DNA of 32,500 nt from Cryptomeria japonica (GCF_030272615.1 NW_026729333.1:62501-95000); one strand, 5' to 3'. Counted from the first letter of the stretch, positions 1 through 8,862 are shown. Notes: generated by a model not told the origin, from the letters alone. Translations and numbers: made by a program.

Positions 1-469
1 GGGATGTAGCAGAGATAGCAATCGGGGTGTGTGATGCAGAAGAGATAGCAATCGAGGTGTGCGGTGGGAAGGGCCCAGCAGCCAGAATGCATGAAGCGAC
101 GGATGAAGCAGTGATGACAACCGGGCTGTGAGGAGAGGAGGGATGCAGCCAAGAAAGCAATCAGGGCTCGAGGCAAGGGATGCATCAAGGATAGCAATCA
201 TGTTGTGAGGCGAGATTCCAAAGGCTAAACGTGAGAGGCTGCAGGGTCGACTCAGAGAGGTCTATGCATGTGAGAGGCTGAAAGCAAGGTCGACTCGGAG
301 CGGTCTATGCATCGGGCGCGCTTGGGGCGACTACCAGTGCCAACCCCTTATCCCGCGACGCGTCCGACAAAGAGAACGTTCCAAGGCGGCAGAGGAGGTT
401 ACCAGCCGAAGGATGCAGTAGCAATAACAGGTATAGTTCCGCGGCGGCCGAGAAGACTCACCGCATAGG
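1..469. repeat. Decayed edge of the 188-bp repeat array
   Basis: No gene is visible here. Short blocks of the 188-bp repeat to the right recur in broken order: AGATAGCAATCGGGGTGT near 13-60, GAGGCTGCAGGGTCGACTC near 233-252, a near-complete core from GCGCGCTTGGGGCGACTACC to TATCCCGCGACGCGTCCGA at about 315-370, and CCGCATAGGAATCGGG at 460-475. The copies are diverged, partly duplicated and of irregular spacing. That is typical of the edge of a tandem array, where homogenisation is weak. Confidence 0.75.
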
Positions 470-3400
470 AATCGGGATGCGAGGCGAGGGATGCGGCGGG
501 AAGGCCCCGACGGCTAAACGGAAGAGGCTGCAGGGCCGCCTCGGAATGGTCCAAGCATCGGATGCGATTGGGACGACTACCAGTGCCAACCCCTTATCCC
601 GCGATGCGTCCGATACACAGATAGTTCCAAGGCGGCCGAGGAGCCTCACCGCATATCAATCGGGGTGCGAGGCGAGGGATGGGGCGGGAAGGCCCCAACG
701 GCTAGACGGAAGAGGCTTCAGGGCCACCTCGGAATGGTCCAAGCATCGGACGCGCTTGGGGCGACTGCCAGTGCCAACCCCTTATCCCGCGATGCGTCCG
801 ATACACAGATGGTTCCAAGGCGGCCGAGGAGCCTCACCGCATAGCAATCGGGGGTGCGAGGCGAGGGATGGGGCGGGAAGGCCCCAACGGCTAGACGGAA
901 GAGGCTTCAGGGCCGCCTAGGAATGGTCCAAGCATCGGACACGCTTGGGGCGACTACCAGTGACAGCCCCCTATCCCGCGATGCGTCCGATACGAAGATG
1001 GTTCCAAGGCGGCCGAGGAGCCTCACCGCATAGCAATCGGGGTGCGAGGTGGGGGATGCGGCGAGATGGCCCCAACGGCTAGACGGAAGAGGCCACAGGG
1101 CCGCGTCGGAATAGTCCAAGCATCGGACGCGCTTGGGGCGACTACCAGTGACAACCCCTTATCCCGCGATGCGTCCGATACGAAGATAGTTCCAAGGCGG
1201 CCGAGGAGCCTCACCGCATAGCAATCGGGGTGCGAGGTGGGGGATGCGGCGAGATGGCCCCAACGGCTAGACGGAAGAGGCTGCAGGGCCGCCTCGGAAT
1301 AGTCCAAGCATCGGACGCGCTTGGGGCCACTACCAGTGACAACCCCTTATCCCGCGATGCGTCCGATACGAAGATAGTTCCAAGGCGGCCGAAGAGCCTC
1401 ACCGCATAGCAATCGGGGTGCGAGGTGGGGGATGCGGCGAGATGGCCCCAACGGCTAGACGGAAGAGGCCACAGGGCCGCCTCGGAATAGTCCAAGCATC
1501 GGACGCGCTTGGGGCGACTACCAGTGACAACCCCTTATCCCGCGATGCGTCCGATACGAAGATAGTTCCCAGGCGGCCGAGGAGCCTCACCGCATAGCAA
1601 TCGGGGTGCGAGGCGAGGGATGCGGCGAGATGGCCCCAAAGGCTAGACGGAAGAGGCTGCAGGGCTGCCTCGGAATAGTCCAAGCATCGGACGCGCTTGG
1701 GGCGACTACCACTGCCAACCCCTTATCCCGCGATGCGTCCGATACACAGATAGTTCCGAGGCGGCCGAGGAGGTGGGGGATGCAGCGAGATGGCCCCAAC
1801 GGCTAGACGGAAGAGGCTGCAGGGCCGCCTCGGAATAGTCCAAGCATCGGACGCGCTTGGGGCGACTACCAGTGACAACCCCTTATCCCGCGATGCGTCC
1901 GATACACAGATAGTTCCGAGGCGGCCAAGGAGCCTCACCGCATAGCAATCGTGGTGCGAGGTGGGGGATGCGGCGAGATGGCCCCAACGGCTAGACGGAA
2001 GAGGCTGCAGGGCCGCCTCGGAATGGTCCAAGCATCGGATGCGCTTGGGGCGACTACCACTGCCAACCCCTTATCCCGCGATGCGTCCGATACACAGATA
2101 GTTCCAAGGCGGCCGAGGAGCCTCACAGCATAGCAATCGGGGTGCGAGGCGAGGGATGCGGCGAGAAAGCCCCAACGGCTAGAGGGAAGAGGCTTCAGGT
2201 CCGCCTCGGAATGGTCCAAGCATCGGACGCGCTTGGGGCGACTACCAGTGACAACCCCTTATCCCGCGACGCGTCCGATACACAGATAGTTCCAAGGCGG
2301 CCGAGGAGCCTCACCGCATAGCAATCGGGGTGCGAGGCGAGGGATGCGGCGAGAAGGACCCAACGGCTACACGGAAGAGGCTTCGGGGCCGCCTCGGAAT
2401 GGTCCAAGCATCGGACGCGCTTGGGGCGACTACCAGTGACAACCCCTTATCCCGCGACGCGTCCGATACACAGATAGTTCCAAGGCGGCCGAGGAGCCTC
2501 ACCGCATAGCAATCGGGGTGCGAGGCGAGGGATGCGGCGAGAAGGACCCAACGGCTAGACGGAAGAGGCTTCGGGGCCGCCTCGGAATGGTCCAAGCATC
2601 GGACGCGCTTGGGGCGACTACCAGTGACAACCCCTTATCCCGCGACGCGTCCGATACACAGATAGTTCCAAGGCGGCCGAGGAGCCTCACAGCATAGCAA
2701 TCGGGGTGCGAGGCGAGGGATGCGGCGAGAAGGACCCAACGGCTAGACGGAAGAGGCTTCGGGTCCGCCTCGGAATGGTCCAAGCATCGGACGCGCTTGG
2801 GGCGACTACCAGTGACAACCCCTTATCCCGCGACGCGTCCGATACACAGATAGTTCCAAGGCGGCCGAGGAGCCTCACCGCATAGCAATCGGGGTGCGAG
2901 GCGAGGGATGCGGCGAGAAGGACCCAACGGCTAGACGGAAGAGGCTTCGGGTCCGCCTCGGAATGGTCCAAGCATCGGACGCGCTTGGGGCGACTACCAG
3001 TGACAACCCCTTATCCCGCGACGCGTCCGATACACAGATAGTTCCAAGGCGGCCGAGGAGCCTCACCGCATAGCAATCGGGGTGCGAGGCGAGGGATGCG
3101 GCGAGAAGGACCCAACGGCTAGACGGAAGAGGCTTCGGGTCCGCCTCGGAATGGTCCAAGCATCGGACGCGCTTGGGGCGACTACCAGTGACAACCCCTT
3201 ATCCCGCGACGCGTCCGATACACAGATAGTTCCGAGGCGGCCGAGGAGCCTCACCGCATAGCAATCGGGGTGCGAGGCGAAGGATGCGGCGAGAAGGACC
3301 CAACGGCTAGACGGAAGAGGCTTCGGGTCCGCCTCGGAATGGTCCAAGCATCGGACGCGCTTGGGGCGACTACCAGTGACAACCCCTTATCCCGCGACGC

Positions 3401-4374
3401 GTCCGATACACAGATAGTTCCAAGGCGGCCGAGGAGCCTCACCGCATAGCAATCGGGGTGCGAGGCGAGGGATGCGGCGAGAAGGACCCAACGGCTAGAC
3501 GGAAGAGGCTTCAGGGCCGCCTCGGAATGGTCCAAGCATCGAACGCGCTTGGGGCGACTACCAGTGACAACCCCTTATCCCGCGACGCGTCCGATACACA
3601 GATAGTTCCGAGGCGGCCGAGGAGCCTCACCGCATAGCAATCGGGGTGCGAGGCGAGGGATGCGGCGAGAAGGACCCAACGGCTAGACGGAAGAGGCTTC
3701 AGGGCCGCCTCGGAATGGTCCAAGCATCGGACGCGCTTGGGGCGACTACCAGTGACAACCCCTTATCCCGCGACGCGTCCGATACACAGATAGTTCCGAG
3801 GCGGCCGAGGAGCCTCACCGCATAGCAATCGGGGTGCGAGGCGAGGGATGCGGCGAGAAGGACCCAACGGCTAGACGGAAGAGGCTTCAGGGCCGCCTCG
3901 GAATGGTCCAAGCATCGGACGCGCTTGGGGCGACTACCAATGACAACCCCTTATCCCGCGACGCGTCCGATACACAGATAGTTCCGAGGCGGCCGAGGAG
4001 CCTCACCGCATAGCAATCGGGGTGCGAGGCGAGGGATGCGGCGAGAAGGACCCAACGGCTAGACGGAAGAGGCTTCAGGGCCGCCTCGGAATGGTCCAAG
4101 CATCGGACGCGCTTGGGGCGACTACCAGTGACAACCCCTTATCCCGCGACGCGTCCGATACACAGATAGTTCCGAGGCGGCCGAGGAGCCTCACCGCATA
4201 GCAATCGGGGTGCGAGGCGAGGGATGCGGCGAGAAGGACCCAACGGCTAGACGGAAGAGGCTTCAGGGCCGCCTCGGAATGGTCCAAGCATCGGACGCGC
4301 TTGGATGCGTCTGATACACAGATAGTTCCGAGGCGGCCGAGGAGCCTCACCGCATAGCAATCGGGTTGCGAGGC
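470..4374. repeat. 188-bp tandem repeat array, about 21 copies
   Basis: Landmarks such as CCGCATAGCAATCGGGGTGC, GCGCTTGGGGCGACTACCAG and CCCCTTATCCCGCGACGCGT recur every 188 bp. Copies from about 2310 to 4300 differ by only a few bases, while those to the left are more diverged. One copy near 1770 lacks 28 bp (spacing 160), and the last copy lacks 32 bp at about 4304. No copy contains the TATATAGGGG block. The whole repeat aligns in order with part of the promoter-bearing repeat at about 4930-5090, so it looks like an amplified promoter-less piece of that unit. If Pol I reads the - strand, the array lies downstream of promoter block 1, in the position of an external transcribed spacer. Role unknown. 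Confidence 0.95.
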
Positions 4375-4612
4375 AGATTATTGGGAAGGGAACCCCCTGG
4401 GATGCGGCTCAAGCAGTGCCCAAAGGGACTGGAATGCGGAATCACATCGAGAGACCCAAATGCTATACGAGGGCTCAAATCGAATTATCGATTTGGCCAC
4501 GACATGGACGCATCGGAACGACTACCTTTGCCGAACCACTCGCAATTGCATCCATACCGAAACCAATAGACATTTCCGTTAGAGCCCTCGCATAGCATTC
4601 GGGAATCTCGCA

Positions 4613-4702
4613 TGCCCCTCTAAATCGACCAATGCTGGCGCTCAATGAAAATCCGAGCGCTACCACCGTTCGAGCGCCAGCATTGGTCGAGTTAGAGGGG
4701 CA
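4613..4702 (-). other. Near-perfect inverted repeat with 31-bp arms, downstream of promoter block 1
   Basis: The left arm at 4613-4643 and the right arm at 4672-4702 are complementary at 30 of 31 positions, with a 28-nt loop. The innermost 19 bp (4625-4643 with 4672-4690) pair perfectly; the mismatch is at 4624/4691. On a - strand transcript starting near 4733 the stem would begin about 31 nt from the 5' end. Weaker versions at the same place in the next two units keep a related loop that includes ATCCGAGCG. It could be an RNA hairpin or a protein-binding dyad. I do not recognise it. Confidence 0.9.
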
Positions 4703-4726
4703 CGGGGGAGAATGCTCCAGTCAACA

Positions 4727-4759
4727 CCTCCCCTATATAAGTTATTTGTCCGATTCTCG
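4727..4759 (-). promoter_or_regulatory. Pol I promoter-like block 1; candidate gene promoter
   Basis: On the - strand this reads GAGAATCGGACAAATA then ACTTATATAGGGGAGGTG. It matches the plant Pol I start consensus TATATA(A/G)GGGG, with the predicted +1 at about 4733. Conservation among the 13 blocks is strongest over TATA and the ~20 bp upstream of it on the - strand, and falls off after the G-run, as expected of a core promoter. This is the leftmost block. If 18S lies to the left, it would be the promoter nearest the gene and the others spacer promoters. A + strand TATATAAG Pol II TATA box is a less favoured alternative. Confidence 0.6.
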
Positions 4760-5099
4760 CACAACCGTAGTCTGCCTCGTCGAATCAAACAACGGTCCCA
4801 GATTCCGACTTCCGTTCCGTAGAGACCCAAAAGCTAGATGGAGGCTCGCAAGAAAGAGAGTCGGCGCATAGCAATCGGGTTTCTCGAACGTTTAGGGACC
4901 GAGCTCACTTGCGGATAGGGCAAAATCCGCCAAGCAACCCAAAAGCTAGACGGGGGCTCGAATCGAATCGCCTAGGCGGCCACAACAACGACGTGTTGGA
5001 TCGACTACCAGTGCCAAACCATTCAGCAAGACTAGTCTGTGTCGAGGCCGGATAGAGATTCTCAGAGAGCGCCCGCATAGCATTTAGGAGACCTGCCGC

Positions 5100-5190
5100 G
5101 TCCCTCACACTCGACAAATGGTGGTGCACGTTTATAAATCCGAGCGATCCCAACCCTTTCAAGCACCAACATCGGTCGAGATAGAGGGGC
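5100..5190 (-). other. Imperfect inverted repeat downstream of promoter block 2
   Basis: Arms 5100-5127 and 5163-5190 pair at 21 of 28 positions, including uninterrupted CTCGAC and TGGTGC segments. The right end lies 33 bp from the predicted start at about 5223. The loop holds AATCCGAGCGATCCCAACC, which resembles the loops of its two sister elements. One stem pair is T-A here and C-G in the first unit, a compensatory change. Confidence 0.7.
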
Positions 5191-5216
5191 ACGGAGGGGG
5201 CTGCGTGAGACAACAC

Positions 5217-5249
5217 AGTCCCCTATATAAGTTATTTGTCCGATTCTCA
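5217..5249 (-). promoter_or_regulatory. Pol I promoter-like block 2
   Basis: The - strand reads AACTTATATAGGGGACTG, with the conserved GAATCGGACAAATA immediately upstream. Predicted +1 is at about 5223. The bases after the G-run (ACTG) differ from the usual AGGTG, so conservation ends at the G-run. Confidence 0.58.
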
Positions 5250-5540
5250 CACATCCGAAGAATGGTCATCAAATCGGACAACAGCCCAAACTTCCGACTT
5301 CCGTCCCAGAAAGCCCAAGAGCTATCTAAAACGTTCATGGCCGGAACTCGATCGCGGCTATACCAGTCCGCCAAGCAACCCAAAAGCTAGACTGGAGCTC
5401 TAGTCGAATCACCTCTGTGGCCATTGCAAGGACGTGTTGGAGCGACTACCATTGCCGAACCATTCCGCAGGTCGAGTCCATACCAAGGCCGCATAGAGAT
5501 TCACGATGAGCTCCTGCATAGCAATCAGGAGACTTGCCGT

Positions 5541-5630
5541 GTCCATCACAATCGATAAATCCTGGTGCAAGATTTTTGCATCCGAGCGCTCCAACCAGTC
5601 GAGCACCAGCATCAATCGACATAAACGGGC
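5541..5630 (-). other. Weak inverted repeat downstream of promoter block 3
   Basis: Arms 5541-5568 and 5603-5630 pair at about 18 of 28 positions, best near the loop (CTGGTGC with GCACCAG). The right end is 34 bp from the predicted start near 5664. The loop contains GCATCCGAGCGCTCCAACC, closely matching the sister loops although much of the stem has drifted. Confidence 0.6.
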
Positions 5631-5657
5631 ACGGGGGGAGGATGCTCGAGAACACTA

Positions 5658-5690
5658 CCTCCCCTATATAAGTTATTTGTCCGATTCTCA
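5658..5690 (-). promoter_or_regulatory. Pol I promoter-like block 3
   Basis: The - strand reads TGAGAATCGGACAAAT then AACTTATATAGGGGAGG. Predicted +1 is at about 5664. It is the last member of the older AAGTTATTTG subfamily before the 311-bp array. Confidence 0.6.
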
Positions 5691-5760
5691 AGCAGCCGAA
5701 GTCTGGTCATCGAATCGGGTCAAAGACCACAACTTCCGACTTTACCCACAATGCAAGTCA

Positions 5761-6108
5761 TCGAATCGAACATCGGCCCCCGAGTCGGACTCCATGCGTA
5801 TGTCAGGTCATCGGACCCAAATTCCGCCTTCCTGCGCATGGCGGGCCATCAATATCAACTCGGTCATCGGACCCAAACTCCGCCTTTTTGCGTATGGCAC
5901 GCCTTCAAATCGGTCATCGGACCCAAATTCCGCCTTCCTGTGCATGGCGGGCCATCAACATCAACTCGGTCATCGGACCCAAATTCCGCCTTTCTGCGCA
6001 TGGCACGCCATCAACTCGGTCATCGGACCCAAATTCCGCCTTCCTGCGCATGGCAGGTCATCGGACACAAATTCAGACCTCGCCAATATGCCTACGTATC
6101 GAATCGGT
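5761..6108. repeat. Short tandem repeats of a CATCGGACCCAAATTCCG motif
   Basis: The motif starts at about 5809, 5865, 5915, 5971, 6021 and 6059, with spacings of 56, 50, 56, 50 and 38 bp. Most copies are followed by GCCTTCCTGCGCATGGC or a variant. The motif also occurs twice in every 311-bp unit to the right, so this stretch is a local expansion of part of that unit. Nothing gene-like is seen. Confidence 0.85.
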
Positions 6109-6202
6109 CATCGGACCCAACTTCCGACTTCATCCATACTGTAGGGTCTTTGAGGTTGGCGCGGTGCGCTCAACCCAGGGAGTCGACCCATCGAAGCATA
6201 CA

Positions 6203-6235
6203 CCTCCCCTATATAAGCTATTTGTCCGATTCCCA
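6203..6235 (-). promoter_or_regulatory. Pol I promoter-like block 4
   Basis: The - strand reads AAATAGCTTATATAGGGG followed by AGGTGTATG. Predicted +1 is at about 6209. An inverted repeat at 6154-6175 (GGTTG-GCGC against GCGC-T-CAACC) ends 34 bp inside the predicted transcript. Confidence 0.6.
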
Positions 6236-6513
6236 CACCTGTGTAGTTTGCACCTCTGACCAGGACATCGACCCCAACTTCCGAACTCGACTGCAACGAC
6301 GGCACCAGCGCCTTGGTGCGCACCTTGCGACGCACAGTCCCAACATTCGCCTTCCTGCACATGGCAGGTCATCGGACCCAAATTCCGACCTCGCGAGTAT
6401 GCCTACATATCGAATCGGTCATCGGACCCAACTTCCGACTTCATCCATACCGTAGGGTCTTTGAGGTTGGCGCGGTGCGCTCAACCCGGGGAGTCGACCC
6501 AACGAAGCATACA

Positions 6514-6546
6514 CCTCCCCTATATAAGCTATTTGTCCGATTCCCA
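6514..6546 (-). promoter_or_regulatory. Pol I promoter-like block 5
   Basis: Identical in the core to block 4 and exactly 311 bp from it. Predicted +1 is at about 6520. The hairpin at 6465-6486 is again offset by 34 bp. Confidence 0.6.
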
Positions 6547-6824
6547 CACCTGTGTAGTTTGCACCTCCGATCAAGACATCGACCCCAACTTCCGAACTCG
6601 CCTCCAACGACCGAACCAGCGCCTTGGTGCGCACCTTGCAACGCACAGTGCCAACATTCGCCTTCCTGCACGTGGCAGGTCATCGGACCCAAATTCCGAC
6701 CTCGCGAGTATGCCTACATATCGAATCGGTCATCGGACCCAACTTCCGACTTCATCCATACCGTAGGGTCTTTGAGGTTGGCGCGGTGCGCTCAACCCGG
6801 GGAGTCGACCCAACGAAGCATACA

Positions 6825-6857
6825 CCTCCCCTATATAAGCTATTTGTCCGATTCCCA
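6825..6857 (-). promoter_or_regulatory. Pol I promoter-like block 6
   Basis: Same core as blocks 4 and 5, 311 bp further on. Predicted +1 is at about 6831. Hairpin at 6776-6797, offset 34 bp. Confidence 0.6.
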
Positions 6858-7135
6858 CACCTGTGTAGCTTGCACCTCCGATCAGGACATCGACCCCAAC
6901 TTCCGAACTCGACTAAAAAGACCGCACCAGCGCCTTGGTGTGCACCTTGCAACGCACAGTGTCAACATTCGCCTTCCTGCACATGGCAGGTCATCGGACC
7001 CAAATTCCGACCTCATGAGCATACCTACTAATCGAATCGGTCATCGGACCCAACTTCCGACTTCATCCATACCGTAGGGTCTTTGAGGTTGGCGCGGTGC
7101 GCTCAACCTGGGGAGTCGACCCATCGAAGCATACA

Positions 7136-7168
7136 CCTCCCCTATATAAGCTATTTGTCCGATTCCGA
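7136..7168 (-). promoter_or_regulatory. Pol I promoter-like block 7
   Basis: Core unchanged, 311 bp from block 6. Predicted +1 is at about 7142. Hairpin at 7087-7108, offset 34 bp. On the upstream (right) side of this block its repeat unit is interrupted by the 52-bp array. Confidence 0.6.
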
Positions 7169-7256
7169 CACCTGTGTAGTTTGCACCTCCGCTCAGGACA
7201 TCGACCCCAACTTCCGAACTCGCCTGCAACGACCGAACCAGCGCCTTGGTGCGCAC

Positions 7257-7860
7257 CAAAAGTGCGCACTTTTGGAGGGCACTTTTCTGCGCTCCAAAGG
7301 TGCGCACTTTTGGAGGGCACTTTTTGGAGGGCACTTTTCTGCGCTCCAAAGGTGCGCACTTTTGGAGGGCACTTTTTGGAGGGCACTTTTCTGCGCTCCA
7401 AAGGTGCGCACTTTTGGAGGGCACTTTTTGGAGGGCACTTTTCTGCGCTCCAAAGGTGCGCACTTTTGGAGGGCACTTTTTGGAGGGCACTTTTCTGCGC
7501 TCCAAAGGTGCGCACTTTTGGAGGGCACTTTTTGGAGGGCACTTTTCTGCGCTCCAAAGGTGCGCACTTTTGGAGGGCACTTTTTGGAGGGCACTTTTCT
7601 GCGCTCCAAAGGTGCGCACTTTTGGAGGGCACTTTTTGGAGGGCACTTTTCTGCGCTCCAAAGGTGCGCACTTTTGGAGGGCACTTTTTGGAGGGCACTT
7701 TTCTGCGCTCCAAAGGTGCGCACTTTTGGAGGGCACTTTTTGGAGGGCACTTTTCTGCGCTCCAAAGGTGCGCACTTTTGGAGGGCACTTTTGTGCACTC
7801 CAAAGGTGCGCACTTTTGGAGGGCACTTTTCCTGTGCTCCAAAGGTGCACACCTAGGTGA
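7257..7860. repeat. 52-bp tandem array built on GTGCGCAC
   Basis: Nine exact-period 52-bp copies start at 7299, 7351, 7403, 7455, 7507, 7559, 7611, 7663 and 7715, flanked by partial copies. Each reads GGTGCGCACTTTTGGAGGGC, then ACTTTTTGGAGGGCAC, then TTTTCTGCGCTCCAAA. The copies are essentially identical, so the expansion is recent. GTGCGCAC is a perfect palindrome. Because 52 is not a multiple of 3 and the unit lacks stop codons, long frames stay open on both strands. That is an artefact and not evidence of a protein. Confidence 0.95.
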
Positions 7861-7980
7861 GCACCTTCGACCACACCTTGTAGCACACCAAACTCTGACT
7901 TTCGACTTCATCCGCAATGCAGGGTCTTTGAGGTTGGCGCAATGCGCACAACCAGGGGAGTCGACCCATCAAACCCAACA

Positions 7981-8013
7981 CCTCCCCTATATAAGCTATT
8001 TGTCTGATTCTCA
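7981..8013 (-). promoter_or_regulatory. Pol I promoter-like block 8
   Basis: The - strand core is AGCTTATATAGGGGAGGTGT. The upstream part reads GAATCAGACAAATA, one base different from the 311-bp family. Predicted +1 is at about 7987; hairpin at 7932-7953, offset 34 bp. Confidence 0.6.
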
Positions 8014-8137
8014 TACATGCGTAGCCTGCAGGAGCAATTAGGACATCGACCCCAACTTTCGGCTTCTAAACGAAAACAAGGTCTTTGAGGTTGGTGTAAT
8101 GCGAACAACTAGGGGAGTCAACCCATCAAACCCAACA

Positions 8138-8170
8138 CCTCCCCTATATAAGCTATTTGTCTGATTCTCA
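8138..8170 (-). promoter_or_regulatory. Pol I promoter-like block 9
   Basis: Core intact, 157 bp from block 8. Predicted +1 is at about 8144. The hairpin at 8089-8110 is at the usual offset but is the most degraded of the set (GGTTGGTGT against GCGAACAACT). Confidence 0.57.
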
Positions 8171-8294
8171 TACATGTGTAGTCTACAGGAGCAATTAGGA
8201 CATCGACCCCAACTTTTGACTTCTTAACGAAAACAAGGTCTTTGAGGTTGACGTAATGCGCACAACCAGGGGAGTCGACCCATCAAACCCAACA

Positions 8295-8327
8295 CCTCCC
8301 CTATATAAGCTATTTGTCCGATTCTCA
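8295..8327 (-). promoter_or_regulatory. Pol I promoter-like block 10
   Basis: Core intact, with the GAATCGGACAAATA form upstream. Predicted +1 is at about 8301; dyad at 8246-8267, offset 34 bp. Confidence 0.6.
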
Positions 8328-8451
8328 TACATGTGTAGCCTGCAGGAGCCATTAGGACATTGACCCCAACTTTTGACTTCTTAACGAAAACAAGGTCTTT
8401 GAGGTTGGCGTAATGCGCACAACCAAGGGAGTTGACCCATCAAACCCAACA

Positions 8452-8484
8452 CCTCCCCTATATAAGCTATTTGTCTGATTCTCA
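8452..8484 (-). promoter_or_regulatory. Pol I promoter-like block 11
   Basis: Core intact, with the GAATCAGACAAATA form upstream. Predicted +1 is at about 8458; dyad at 8403-8424, offset 34 bp. Confidence 0.6.
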
Positions 8485-8671
8485 TACATGTGTAGCCTGC
8501 AACAACGATTAGGACATCCACCCCAACTTCTGAATTCGTCTGCGTTGACCGCACCAAAGGTGCACGCCTTGGTGCTCACCAAAATCCGACTTCCGACTTC
8601 TTCTGCTATGCGGGGTCTTTGAGGTTGGCGCAGTGCGCACAACCAGGGGAGTCAACCCACCGAATGCAACA

Positions 8672-8704
8672 CCTCCCCTATATAAGCTATTTGTCTGATT
8701 CTCA
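8672..8704 (-). promoter_or_regulatory. Pol I promoter-like block 12
   Basis: Core intact, 220 bp from block 11 because of a 63-bp insert between them. Predicted +1 is at about 8678; dyad at 8623-8644, offset 34 bp. Confidence 0.6.
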
Positions 8705-8828
8705 TACATGCGTAGACTGCAGCAATGATTAGGACATCCACCCCAACTTTTGACTTCTTAAACAAGACAGGGTCTTTGAAGTTGGTGCAGTGCACACAAC
8801 CAGGGGAGTCGACCCATCAAACGCAACA

Positions 8829-8862
8829 CCTCCCCTATATAAAGCTATTTGTCCGATTCTCA
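8829..8862 (-). promoter_or_regulatory. Pol I promoter-like block 13 with a 1-bp insertion
   Basis: The - strand reads AGCTTTATATAGGGGAGG: one extra T just upstream of the TATA, changing its spacing to the conserved upstream GGACAAATAG. Predicted +1 is at about 8835. The dyad at 8780-8801 has GTGC/GCAC where most copies have GCGC/GCGC, so both arms changed together. Rightmost complete block. Confidence 0.55.

Larger units (their letters stand above)
4375..5760 (-). repeat. Three diverged promoter-bearing spacer repeats (~440-490 bp)
   Basis: Three related units each carry one TATATAGGGG block (TATA starts at + strand positions 4734, 5224 and 5665; spacings 490 and 441). Shared blocks include CAAGCAACCCAAAAGCTAGA (4933 and 5377), GACTACCAGTGCCAAACCATT with its variants, and CCGCATAGCATTTAGGAG-type segments. 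Each unit also has an imperfect inverted repeat just inside the predicted transcript. These copies are much more diverged from each other than those of the 311-bp and 157-bp arrays, so they look older. They differ from the right-hand family at one fixed site, AAGTTATTTG here against AAGCTATTTG there. No coding sequence is apparent. Confidence 0.8.
6109..7256 (-). repeat. 311-bp promoter-bearing tandem repeats (four units, last one interrupted)
   Basis: Units begin at CATCGGACCCAACTTCCG: 6109, 6420, 6731 and 7042, exactly 311 bp apart and nearly identical. Each holds a small hairpin, the TATATAGGGG block and a CCTTGGTGCGCACC motif. About half of each unit (GTCTTTGAGGTTGG through GACATCGACCCCAACTT) is the same as the 157-bp unit further right; the other ~154 bp is the CATCGGACCC section. 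The fourth unit is broken at about 7257, inside its CCTTGGTGCGCACC motif, by the 52-bp array. Confidence 0.92.

Noticed and set aside
907-4350. A series of ~94-codon - strand frames every 188 bp (MDHSEA...)
   Set aside because: They are one non-coding repeat unit read again and again. Each stops within its own copy, adjacent ones overlap, and no copy stands out as a gene.
470-4374. CRISPR-like regular repeats
   Set aside because: The whole 188-bp period is conserved, with no short repeat/variable spacer pattern, no cas genes, and a plant 5S gene in the same window.
7041-7917. Overlapping frames of 200-314 codons on both strands over the 52-bp array
   Set aside because: A 52-bp period cycles all three frames and the unit happens to have no stops. 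The apparent KVRTFGGHF and KCPPKSALQ repeats are products of one nucleotide repeat.
4727-8862. Reading the TATATAAG blocks as + strand Pol II promoters
   Set aside because: Conservation spans the C-run and the side that is upstream on the - strand, and the - strand form TATATAGGGG fits the plant Pol I consensus. No + strand gene follows. Kept only as an alternative.
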